Both the position numbers and the translations under genes were made by a program. The notes beneath the pieces were generated by a model. That model ran no database searches. It saw only the letters and a program-made list of their open reading frames with translations, and was not told where the DNA came from. Source: JAFGPS01 sp964570855 (GTDB lineage Bacteria; Planctomycetota; Phycisphaerae; Sedimentisphaerales; Anaerobacaceae). Taken from it: a stretch of 11,881 nucleotides of DNA. The stretch lies in NCBI GenBank assembly GCA_964570855.1, contig CAZMZR010000096.1, forward strand, positions 1-11,881. Reading direction: 5' to 3'. Positions 1 through 7,097 of the stretch are shown here, one piece after another. How positions within the stretch are numbered: position 1 is the stretch's first letter; the number at the start of each line of letters is the position of its first letter.

Positions 1-1185
1 GATAATCCTTTTTTTAATACGCAAGCCCGAAGTCAGGTCGTTGTGGCACACGGTAACGGCCCATATCAGAACACACTAACAGCCTTAAAATCTGTTCCTT
101 TACAGGTTGTTCGTGGCAAGCGTGTGTTACTCAAGCCCAACGCCGGACGAATAGCACATTCGGGAGAGGGTATCACTACCCATGCGGAAGTTGTTGCAGC
201 GGCTATAGATGCATTTCGCCGGGCCGGGGCAGAGGTGGCCATTGGAGAGAGCCCGATTACCGGTGTAAAGACTATGGAGGCCTTTGACGCCACGGGCATA
301 GCGGCCGAAGCGACTAAACGGGACTGCCCGCTTATCGATATGGACCGGCGTCCGTATGTTGAAATGGACATACCCGACGGTCGCGTATTGTATCAGTTAA
401 AGGTCTGTCCGGAGGTCTTGGAATTCGACTTGATTGTGTCCATACCCGTGATGAAAATGCATATGCATACGGCGGTAACCTTATCGATCAAGAACATGAA
501 AGGCTGCTTGTGGCGGCGAAGCAAAGTGCAACTGCACATGCTCGCACCCATCCGGGGCAGTGACGTCAAGCCGATCGATGTAGCTATCGCAGATATGGCC
601 TCGGTATTGCGTCCGCATCTGGCGATTATCGACGGCACGGTCGGTATGGAAGGATTAGGACCCAGTGCCGGAGAGCCTAAGACCCTGGACTGCGTGGTCG
701 TCGGTACCGATGGATTTGCGGCGGATGCGGTGGCCTGCCGTTTAATGGGTACTCGTGCCGAGGATGTCCCTCACCTGCTCATTGGCGCCGAGCGTGGATT
801 GGGTGTGATTGATCTGGATAAAATAGAAATCACACCTGAGTGCTGGCGGGACTGGATCAGCAACTTTGCCAGGCCGCCTCAGAATCTGTCCATCGAATTT
901 CCGAATATTACCGTCAGGGACAACAATTCGTGCAGCGCGTGTCAGTCCACGCTGCTGTTGTTTCTCAAAGAATATGCGGACCGGATTTTTGATTATTTAC
1001 CGGACCGTGATTCTTTGGAAATTGCTATCGGCAAGGGACATAAGGAGCTGCCGGAGAAGACACTCTGCATCGGGAATTGTACGGCCGGTTGCAGGAAGGG
1101 CGATTTTTTTGTGCCCGGCTGTCCGCCTGTGGCCAGTGAGATATTAAAGAAGCTGACCGGGAAGACCACGTTGGATCCTAAATGA
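1..1185 (+). CDS. DUF362-family protein with C-terminal cysteine cluster, 5'-truncated by window edge
   Basis: The protein matches the DUF362 family, whose members are often iron-sulfur associated and mostly of unknown reaction. Numbered from the GTG at 43, visible family motifs are VLLKPNAGR (28-36), the region around GITTHAEVV (43-51), and the DGTVGMEGLGPSAGEPK stretch (197-213). The C-terminal part carries six cysteines: C297 and C300 as CxxC, then C342, C346 and C350 spaced CxxxCxxxC, then C360. This looks like a metal or Fe-S site. The GTG at 43 is probably not the start. The frame is open to base 1, and the residues just before it (SQVVV) complete the first beta strand that precedes HGNGP in the family, so the gene begins left of the window. 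It is the only plus-strand gene and converges on the permease gene. Family call is firm; substrate and function are unknown. Confidence 0.85.
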   Translation, partial: DNPFFNTQARSQVVVAHGNGPYQNTLTALKSVPLQVVRGKRVLLKPNAGRIAHSGEGITTHAEVVAAAIDAFRRAGAEVAIGESPITGVKTMEAFDATGIAAEATKRDCPLIDMDRRPYVEMDIPDGRVLYQLKVCPEVLEFDLIVSIPVMKMHMHTAVTLSIKNMKGCLWRRSKVQLHMLAPIRGSDVKPIDVAIADMASVLRPHLAIIDGTVGMEGLGPSAGEPKTLDCVVVGTDGFAADAVACRLMGTRAEDVPHLLIGAERGLGVIDLDKIEITPECWRDWISNFARPPQNLSIEFPNITVRDNNSCSACQSTLLLFLKEYADRIFDYLPDRDSLEIAIGKGHKELPEKTLCIGNCTAGCRKGDFFVPGCPPVASEILKKLTGKTTLDPK

Positions 1186-1276
1186 AGAATCCTTTGGATC
1201 GATTGGATTTTACCCTTGTAGGAATGTGTCACTGTAGATAAATTGTAGCCATTTCGTGAGAATCATGTTCAACATT

Positions 1277-1296
1277 ATCATCATGATGATTTTTTT
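1277..1296 (+). terminator. possible weak intrinsic terminator after the DUF362 gene
   Basis: A 14-bp perfect palindrome (ATCATCATGATGAT, 1277-1290) is followed directly by a run of T ending at 1296. It lies about 90 bp after the stop of the plus-strand gene, in the 195-bp convergent gap 1186-1380. The stem is short and AT-rich (about 5 bp with a 4-base loop), so termination would be weak. Nothing else convincing is seen in this gap. Confidence 0.35.
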
Positions 1297-1380
1297 GAAA
1301 ATCTGCTATGTTTATAAATTTTCGTAACTTACAGCGAAGACTAACGGGGGGCTTGCCCTAAAAATTCCCAAGATAAGTAC

Positions 1381-2682
1381 CTATTCATGTCGTAGCGACT
1401 CAATTGGGTCCATATTGGCGGCTCGGTAGGCCGGAAACATACCAAAGATTATCCCTACTGCTCCGCTGATTCCAAAGGCCAATAGCAGCGAGCTTCCAGT
1501 AATGATAGTGGGCATCCGACCGAAATGGGTAACTAACATCGGCAGAAGGGAACCTAAGACTATCCCCAGGAGACCCCCGGATAATGTCAAGATCAGAGTT
1601 TCTGAGAGGAATTGAACGATAATATCGCGTTTCTTGGCACCGAGCGCACGGCGAATGCCGATCTCACGCGTTCGCTCGCTGACGGTGGCCAGCATAATGT
1701 TCATAATTCCGATGCCGCCGACAATAAGTGAGATTGTCGCAATTGAGCCGAGGACAATACTGAAAATTCGCTGGGTCCGTTTCGCCTGGCGCAACAGCTC
1801 CAGTGGAACAACGATACGGTAGTCCTTCTTATCTTCATGGAGTCGCCTCAGGAGTGTATCGATCACATCGCGCATTGGCAGGACTTGATCAATGGAGGGA
1901 ACCTTCACAGTGACTTTTTGCAGCTCGACTTTTTGAGCCGTATCAGTGCCTCCACTCGAGCTCCATTCCAACTCGGTGAACCGGGATTTGGCGGTTGTGA
2001 TAGGCATATAGACATTACCTATTGCCTCGCTGTCCGAATCCGTGGCCATCCGCGTGATATCCTCAAAGTTACCGCTCTCATTCATCAGAGGTGCCGCCCC
2101 CACCACACCGACAACACGATAATAAGTATCCCGTATTCGAATATCTTTGCCGATGGGATAATCAAATCCAAAGAGACTTCCGACGACCTGCTCATCAACA
2201 ACACACATATTCCGTTGCATATTGAGGTCAATACTACTCAAGAACCGTCCACGAATTATATGAAGGGGCGATGTTTGTGTGTACCACGGGATCGTCCCCA
2301 CGATTTTTACAGTCGCCTTACGACTGAGATATCGCGCTTCGTAGTCTATCTCGCGTATTGGTACGATCACTTCAACATCATTGATTGTGTTACGAATTGA
2401 TTCAGCATCTCGATAAGTCAGGCCGTAGAGATTCACGACCTGCTCCTCCGTATCGGCCCGCCCCTTAGGAGGCTCAACCGTTTCAATAATTAAATTTGTG
2501 CTCCCGAGTTGCGCAATGATTTCCTGCGCCGCCTGGCTGGCTCCTTCGCCGATTGCCAGCATAGCAATCACCGAACAAACCCCAAATATGATACCGAGCA
2601 TCGTCAGCGCCGACCGTAGCCGGTGAAGCCAAAGGCTCTTTAGCCCTAATTTAATTGTCCTTCGAATACTATACCAACGCAT
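1381..2682 (-). CDS. MacB-type ABC transporter permease (FtsX/MacB_PCD), no fused ATPase
   Basis: This 433-residue inner-membrane protein has the MacB permease layout: TM1 at about 24-46 (LTMLGIIFGVCSVIAML then AIGEGASQ), a large periplasmic domain at about 50-300, and three C-terminal membrane segments at about 306-333, 357-382 and 396-417. The conserved cytoplasmic coupling segment SERTREIGIRRALGAKKRDI (335-354) and the ending PAYRAANMDPIESLRHE are both typical. In MacAB-TolC-like machines such permeases transmit ATP-driven motion to a periplasmic fusion protein, exporting peptides, lipids or small molecules. E. coli MacB has an N-terminal ATPase domain fused to it; here the protein starts directly at the permease, so an ATPase must come from elsewhere. 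The start has no strong Shine-Dalgarno, but an in-frame stop lies shortly upstream and the next methionine is inside TM1. It follows the fusion-protein gene by 225 bp and is probably in the same operon. Confidence 0.9.
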   Translation of the reverse strand: MRWYSIRRTIKLGLKSLWLHRLRSALTMLGIIFGVCSVIAMLAIGEGASQAAQEIIAQLGSTNLIIETVEPPKGRADTEEQVVNLYGLTYRDAESIRNTINDVEVIVPIREIDYEARYLSRKATVKIVGTIPWYTQTSPLHIIRGRFLSSIDLNMQRNMCVVDEQVVGSLFGFDYPIGKDIRIRDTYYRVVGVVGAAPLMNESGNFEDITRMATDSDSEAIGNVYMPITTAKSRFTELEWSSSGGTDTAQKVELQKVTVKVPSIDQVLPMRDVIDTLLRRLHEDKKDYRIVVPLELLRQAKRTQRIFSIVLGSIATISLIVGGIGIMNIMLATVSERTREIGIRRALGAKKRDIIVQFLSETLILTLSGGLLGIVLGSLLPMLVTHFGRMPTIITGSSLLLAFGISGAVGIIFGMFPAYRAANMDPIESLRHE

Positions 2683-2907
2683 TGTGAGAGTGACTCGTGC
2701 TTGTTATTATTCGCCTGCCATTACGTACGCCCATTAACAAAACTTGGGGGCCTTTTGAGCTTTTCGGTAAGACGAACATTATTTTGTTCCAAAAATCAAC
2801 GTTCTGGCCCGCTTCAACAAATTATCAAGAATGTTCATAATTTCAGAACCGCTTTCCTAATCAGAATTGCTGAGCGGCTTGTCAACCAACGTAGCCGTCT
2901 CCGCCTG
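2683..2907 (-). other. 225-bp spacer between fusion-protein and permease genes
   Basis: No gene is supported here, and the spacer is far too short for an ABC ATPase. Its first part is a continuation of the fusion-protein repeat: reading through the stop at 2910-2908 would add about 16 residues (QAETATLVDKPLSNSD) to a TAG at 2859-2857. A 19-codon open frame (2838-2779, minus) has no good ribosome site. No clear terminator or promoter is seen. Confidence 0.5.
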
Positions 2908-3141
2908 TTATTTCGACGGCTCTGGCTTAGTTTCCGTCTGTTCTTTAGCCNNNNNNNNNNNNNNNNNNNNNNNNNNNNNNNNNNNNNNNNNNNNNNNNNN
3001 NNNNNNNNNNNNNNNNNNNNNNNNNNNNNNNNNNNNNNNNNNNNNNNNNNCCGTCTGTTCTTTAGCCGGCTCTGGCTTAGTTTCCGCCTGTTCTTTAGCC
3101 GGCTCCGGCTTAGTTTCCGTCTGTTCTTTAGCCGGCTCCGG
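2901..3141 (-). repeat. 33-bp tandem repeat encoding 11-residue KPEPAKEQTET units, interrupted by gap
   Basis: Copies of a 33-bp unit are phased exactly: the shared motif CCGTCTG or CCGCCTG (plus strand) begins at 2901 and 2934, and after the gap at 3051, 3084 and 3117. The array encodes the C-terminal tail of the fusion protein, with consensus K-P-E-P-A-K-E-Q-T/A-E-T. Units differ by only a few bases, which implies recent slippage or recombination. The lowest-coordinate unit is altered: the codon that would be GAA is TAA, and it is the protein's stop. True copy number cannot be read because of the N run. Confidence 0.9.
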
Positions 3142-4764
3142 GACAGCCCAGCGTGGCGGATTCAGCAAGACCTTCTCGCCCTCATTCAAACCACTTTTTA
3201 TCTCAACAAAGTCGTCGTCAAACAATCCTGTCACAACTTCACGCTCCTCTAACTTTTTATTTGTCGATACATAGCATATAGTCTTTTCTTCCGTCGAGAC
3301 GACCGATTGAATCGGTACATAGAGAACATCATTTAGATCGTCAATAGTCACTTCAACCTTCCCTGTCATACCTGTCTTGATAAAGTCATGCGTTCCATCA
3401 ATGCTCACTTCGGTCGTGTAAACTTTGACGTCCGGCTCCCAAGAACCCTTTTGGTCTGCTAATGGTGCTTTTTTCAGCACTTTGCCGGTAAAGACTTTAT
3501 CCGGAAATGCAGCAATGGTTATTTTGGCCGGTTGATTCGGCTCAATCTTATCAATCCATGTTTCGTGAACTTTGATCTCGACCTTCATTTTAGAAGTATC
3601 CGGTATGTCTATAATCCTATAACCTCGGGGTATCTCCGCTCCCTGCTCAATTTTTACTCTCACCCATCTTTGTGTACTGGACCAATATACGACTTGGCCC
3701 GGTGAAGGAGCCTTAATCGTACAGGCAGCAAGTTGTTTTTTCACCTTTTCCAGGCGTTCCTTACGCAATCCAAGGGCTGCTTCTGCACTGGCAAGTTTCG
3801 CCTTGGCCTGGGCAAGCTGAGAACGAGCCCGGGCTCTGGTTCTCTCCAATTCCAGTCCGGCTTCATTATAATCGCTTAGGAGCTGTTCGACCTGCTTTGG
3901 AAACTCATAAAGCTTAAAGAGCTTCAAGGCAATCCCAGCTTTTTCCTTTTCGATTACAAGCCGTGTCTTCTGCAGTCGATGTTCTCTCAGTTCGGTTTCT
4001 GCTACATATTCTCTTTCGAAAAGCTTTTCGGTCCACGATAATGTATAAGTTGCTTTTTCCAGGTTCTCTTCGGCCAGGGTTATATTACCGGTGAGTTCTC
4101 GCAGCTTCTGGGATGCCTCGCATCCTGAATTGGGGTCCTGAATTTCCTGGAGTAGAGAAACCATGTCAATACTTGAATTCGGATCATGGTTCGCTTTCCA
4201 AACGACTTTTTGTGCAGCTATTTCGCCGAGATATTTTTGAAGGTCCATGAGGGAAAACTTGACCTTCAGTTCAGCGGCGGTAATATCACTTTCGTTTTGT
4301 TTGACCTGGATATCATAGGCTTCTTTTGCCTCGGCATAACTTGCCTCAGCGGCGGCAAATTCAATTTCCCTTTGAGGCAACTGCTCGGTCATCTCCGACG
4401 AATCCAATTCTACCAGGACCTTGCCATTATTGACATCTTCGGCAGTGATGATCGTCCCTTCAGGGATGATGTTGACAATGGTCGTCCGCATTTCAACTTC
4501 AGACTTAATAATTTCCGATTTGACTGCCTTGATGTCACCACTTTCCGTCACGCTGATTGTCAGGTCGCCGCGCTTGGCCGTAAATAATCCGGTCTTTGTG
4601 TTTATACTGCCCGAGCTGCTTTTCTTAAAGTGCAAAAATCCAAAGGCGCCGACAGTGACTATAACGGCAATGAAAAGAAAAATCATAAAATGTCGTTTAG
4701 CATTCGAATCCGATCGACCGCCAATTTTTTTGCCATCTTTTCTTATATTCTTTTCTTTTATCAT
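2908..4764 (-). CDS. Periplasmic membrane-fusion protein (HlyD/MacA-like adaptor) with Pro/Lys/Glu-rich repeat tail
   Basis: The adaptor joins an inner-membrane permease to an outer-membrane channel in tripartite export. Residues 1-24 are basic and cytoplasmic, and one membrane anchor lies at about 25-46. The first lipoyl half follows at about 60-122, then a very long alpha-helical hairpin at about 125-345 rich in Ala, Glu, Lys and Arg. The second lipoyl half is marked by ACTIKAPSPGQVVYW (347-361). A beta-barrel follows at about 390-480 and a membrane-proximal domain to about 540. After residue 541 the tail becomes repeats of PEPAKEQTETK. The helical hairpin carries an insertion with DPNSSID and DPNSGC (about 190-215). 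The track translation gives 618 residues, but the tail length is unknown because of 100 Ns. Usual MacA-like proteins are about 370-400 residues, so both hairpin and tail are expanded. The gene lies 44 bp after the outer-membrane gene. Upstream of the ATG is only a weak site (TAGG). Confidence 0.9.
   Translation of the reverse strand: MIKEKNIRKDGKKIGGRSDSNAKRHFMIFLFIAVIVTVGAFGFLHFKKSSSGSINTKTGLFTAKRGDLTISVTESGDIKAVKSEIIKSEVEMRTTIVNIIPEGTIITAEDVNNGKVLVELDSSEMTEQLPQREIEFAAAEASYAEAKEAYDIQVKQNESDITAAELKVKFSLMDLQKYLGEIAAQKVVWKANHDPNSSIDMVSLLQEIQDPNSGCEASQKLRELTGNITLAEENLEKATYTLSWTEKLFEREYVAETELREHRLQKTRLVIEKEKAGIALKLFKLYEFPKQVEQLLSDYNEAGLELERTRARARSQLAQAKAKLASAEAALGLRKERLEKVKKQLAACTIKAPSPGQVVYWSSTQRWVRVKIEQGAEIPRGYRIIDIPDTSKMKVEIKVHETWIDKIEPNQPAKITIAAFPDKVFTGKVLKKAPLADQKGSWEPDVKVYTTEVSIDGTHDFIKTGMTGKVEVTIDDLNDVLYVPIQSVVSTEEKTICYVSTNKKLEEREVVTGLFDDDFVEIKSGLNEGEKVLLNPPRWAVPEPAKEQTETKPEPAKEQAETKPEPAKEQTXXXXXXXXXXXXXXXXXXXXXXXXXXXXXXXXXXAKEQTETKPEPSK
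2951..3050. other. Assembly gap, exactly 100 N
   Basis: A run of exactly 100 undetermined bases sits inside the tandem repeat. If the flanking units were in register, the missing length would be 16, 49, 82 or 115 bases, and 100 is none of these, so the number is a placeholder. The 17 bases ending the left side (2934-2950) are identical to the 17 that begin the right side (3051-3067). The two contig ends could therefore overlap with no missing sequence, or flank any number of extra units. Confidence 0.95.
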
Positions 4765-4808
4765 GTTCTTGCCTAAAATTACATCTGTTAATATTCTTTA
4801 ATTGGCTA

Positions 4809-6557
4809 TTATTTATGATAAGACAATACTATTTTGCTTTCCTTGAAACCATAAGAATCGTATTGTCGCAAAGGACTCAATTGATCCCATGTCACCCCGG
4901 ATGTAGCCGATACATTATGATTGTCAAATTGACTTTTAAGGTTTTTTTGCTCCCACATTCCATCAGGCTTGACCTGTAAAACGCCTATATCACGAAAAAA
5001 ACTCAGTTTTGCGATGGCATGATCCACTAACGCAGCAGTTAAGTCGTTCTGCGCTGCCAGTAAGGCGTCCTGGGACTCCAGCAAATCTCGAGTCGTCACT
5101 CTGCCTGCTTGCAATAAAAATGTTGTACTCTCCACTCGTGTATTGGCCAGCTCTAAACTGTTTCTTTGAGTTTCGTATCGTTCTGCAGCCGTACGCAGTT
5201 GACGATAGGCCTGGCGGACTTCCAGTTCAACGCCATCGGCATCATTTTGATATGTCCGTTTTTGTTGCTCCAATGTGATCAGGGTTTTACGATATGCATT
5301 GCGTTCTGCTTTACGGTCTAAAGGTAAATCCGCTTCAAGAAATAGTTCGTAATCGCCCTGATGGAATTGCAATCTATCGAATTTGGTTTTTTCTGTCGAA
5401 GGAACGTAGGCACTACCGGTCAGATTGAGTTCCGTGCCGAGACCGTCGGCAGCTATCATAACTTTGCGCATGGAATCGTCAATTGCGTCTTTGCGGTTGG
5501 CTAAATCCAAGCGTTGAGCCAACGCCGTTTCAACAACATCATCCAGTAAATAAGAAGGTTCGGATACACCGATTTTTTCTAAAGCCTTTAATTCATTCTG
5601 ATCCAGCTCGATATCAGCATGGATTGGTAGAGACAGCATAATCTTGAATTCATCGAGCTGCTGTTCGTATCTTTCCATGGCCTGTACGTAGCTGTCTCTG
5701 GCCCTGAGTTCGCTCTGTTTTGCCTGGTCCACCTCAAAAGGATTCTTGCGACCGGCTTCCGCCTCCATTTCCAGACGTTTCCTCGACTCAACTCTGCTGT
5801 TATAATTGTTCTCGGCATTGGTGACTACATCTCTTCGTTGCAGAACACGATAATAGGCAGCTACAATCGAGACAACAAACGTTTTGCGATAGCGGTTGAA
5901 TGAGCGTATCTGATATAATACATCTCGCTCAGCCTGTGTTAGATTCTCTTGAACAATTCTGCGTCCTCTGCCGCGCAGAAGCGGTTGAGTCACGCTGGCA
6001 CCGAGCACAGATCCCAAAGAGGTCCGCGGATCACCGGTCAGAAAACGCGCCCAGTCGATCGCGATACTTGTGCTGATCTGCGCGCCATCAGCCAGCAGTT
6101 GGTTAAAGCCCAATCCAGCATCTGAGCTGACACTTTCATCGTCGTTATTTCTGATATAGCCGGCATCAATAGTACCAAACCATTGTCGTGCGAACTGATG
6201 GCGAGCCAGCGTTACGTCAAGTGCCGGTAAGTAAAGCTCCTCTTTCTGCCTTTGGTAGTCCCGATTATACGCGGTCGCGATAGTAACTGCCTGTGTAAGT
6301 TTGATAATACCTGATGTAGGCACGGCTATTTCAAAATGAATATCGTTTGGAGAAGAAACAGTATTGCAGTCGCCGATGATGTAATTAGTTTTTGAGCCGA
6401 AGCTCTCCTGCCATTTACTATCGATAATTCGATAGACTTCTTCATCCGTCTCGGCTTTATAGCGATCAGAACTGCACGCACCAAGAAGACCAAGGATAAA
6501 AGCGGCGATGGTCGCCCAACAAGCCAAAGTTGCAAACCGAAACTGACAAAACATCAT
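4809..6557 (-). CDS. Outer-membrane efflux lipoprotein (TolC/OEP family)
   Basis: This 582-residue protein is the outer-membrane channel of a tripartite exporter. The N-terminus is a lipoprotein signal ending in LLGAC, with C28 as the predicted lipidated residue. Two OEP-type halves follow: the first with helices and strands at about 80-300 (LTQAVTIATAYNRDYQRQ, then an SVTQPLLRGRGRR turn as in many OEP proteins), the second at about 330-530 ending in the typical LLESQDALLAAQNDLTAALVDH... helix. The tail past about 540 is an extra segment. At 582 residues it is longer than TolC (about 470 mature). The ATG at 6557 is preceded by a strong Shine-Dalgarno (GGAGGG) about 8 bases away; a second ATG follows at once. 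It is the first gene of the efflux cluster, 44 bp before the fusion-protein gene, and a promoter lies just upstream, so the three genes probably form one transcript. Confidence 0.88.
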   Translation of the reverse strand: MMFCQFRFATLACWATIAAFILGLLGACSSDRYKAETDEEVYRIIDSKWQESFGSKTNYIIGDCNTVSSPNDIHFEIAVPTSGIIKLTQAVTIATAYNRDYQRQKEELYLPALDVTLARHQFARQWFGTIDAGYIRNNDDESVSSDAGLGFNQLLADGAQISTSIAIDWARFLTGDPRTSLGSVLGASVTQPLLRGRGRRIVQENLTQAERDVLYQIRSFNRYRKTFVVSIVAAYYRVLQRRDVVTNAENNYNSRVESRKRLEMEAEAGRKNPFEVDQAKQSELRARDSYVQAMERYEQQLDEFKIMLSLPIHADIELDQNELKALEKIGVSEPSYLLDDVVETALAQRLDLANRKDAIDDSMRKVMIAADGLGTELNLTGSAYVPSTEKTKFDRLQFHQGDYELFLEADLPLDRKAERNAYRKTLITLEQQKRTYQNDADGVELEVRQAYRQLRTAAERYETQRNSLELANTRVESTTFLLQAGRVTTRDLLESQDALLAAQNDLTAALVDHAIAKLSFFRDIGVLQVKPDGMWEQKNLKSQFDNHNVSATSGVTWDQLSPLRQYDSYGFKESKIVLSYHK

Positions 6558-6559
6558 AC

Positions 6560-6583
6560 ACTTACCCTCCTACTTATGTAAGT
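6560..6583 (-). promoter_or_regulatory. Hairpin with the Shine-Dalgarno in its loop, before the efflux lipoprotein gene
   Basis: On the minus strand ACTTAC (6583-6578) and GTAAGT (6565-6560) are perfect 6-bp complements. The 12-base loop between them holds the GGAGG site (6570-6566). The downstream arm lies between this site and the ATG. Such a fold could tune ribosome entry, but a 6-bp AT-rich stem may simply be chance. Confidence 0.3.
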
Positions 6584-6606
6584 TACTCACGTAATTCCTT
6601 TAAAGT

Positions 6607-6635
6607 AGTATATAAGAAAAGGTTACAGACTTCAA
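6607..6635 (-). promoter_or_regulatory. Probable sigma-70-type promoter of the efflux cluster
   Basis: Read on the minus strand, TTGAAG (6635-6630) and TATACT (6612-6607) are separated by 17 bases. They match the -35 consensus at 4 of 6 and the -10 at 5 of 6. Transcription would start near 6600, giving a leader of about 43 bases with the strong Shine-Dalgarno. Position and spacing fit the first gene of the operon well. Confidence 0.6.
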
Positions 6636-7097
6636 GCATTTATCTTGTATTCGATGAACCGTTTTGAGAAATAATCCTGAGAATAGCCGATTCATAATGT
6701 CAATTCGAGATTTGCTTCCTTTCTGAGATTTCAACAATCGCTGAATATAAAAGCGGTTAGTCGTATATGGCTTCCATAAAGATATATGTTCACTCCAGCT
6801 ATCTGATACTGCTTCTATATATATTTAGACGCAGAATATAGAAATTCGTTAATAAAAATTATCCTATATATTTAAAAAAATTCGCTTTTTTAGATAACAT
6901 TTGAAATTGTCTTTGCTTTAATATTTTAAGTTTTTCACTCATAATCACACATAATACTCGCTGCTTGGTGGGGTTGTTACTTGTGGGAACTACGTATTTT
7001 CCTCTGGCCAAGCCCTTTTTTACTGCCAAATTGGGCTTATTTGAAGAAAATAAATGTATGGAACATAGCTTAAGTGCAGGACTATCGAAAATTTTCT
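6636..7097. other. AT-rich intergenic region between dehydrogenase stop and efflux promoter
   Basis: No protein gene is supported here. The densest AT tract is about 6820-6950. It includes a 7-bp A/T hairpin at 6873-6892 (TAAAAAA, six-base loop, TTTTTTA) that could act as a weak terminator on either strand for the dehydrogenase transcript. A 27-codon minus-strand open frame (6942-6859) overlaps it but has no ribosome site. A 6-bp inverted repeat AAGCCC/GGGCTT spans 7010-7038 with a 17-base loop. Confidence 0.5.

Noticed and set aside
1349..1358. GGGCTTGCCC as terminator of the permease gene
   Set aside because: The stem is only 3-4 bp and no T-run follows on the minus strand.
1837..2400. Long plus-strand open frame of 187 codons
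   Set aside because: It is antisense to the MacB permease, has no family features and no ribosome site; the minus-strand gene explains the openness.
2779..2838. 19-codon minus-strand ORF (MNILDNLLKRARTLIFGTK) as remnant of an ATPase
   Set aside because: It has no Walker A, signature or Walker B motif and is far too short to assign.
2901..3141. 33-bp repeats as a CRISPR array
   Set aside because: Units are contiguous with no unique spacers and lie in frame inside a protein gene.
6859..6942. 27-codon minus-strand ORF (MSEKLKILKQ...)
   Set aside because: No ribosome site; Lys/Phe-rich frames of this length arise by chance in such AT-rich DNA.
7010..7038. AAGCCC/GGGCTT inverted repeat as terminator of the dehydrogenase gene
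   Set aside because: Six base pairs with a 17-base loop and no T-run after it on the minus strand.
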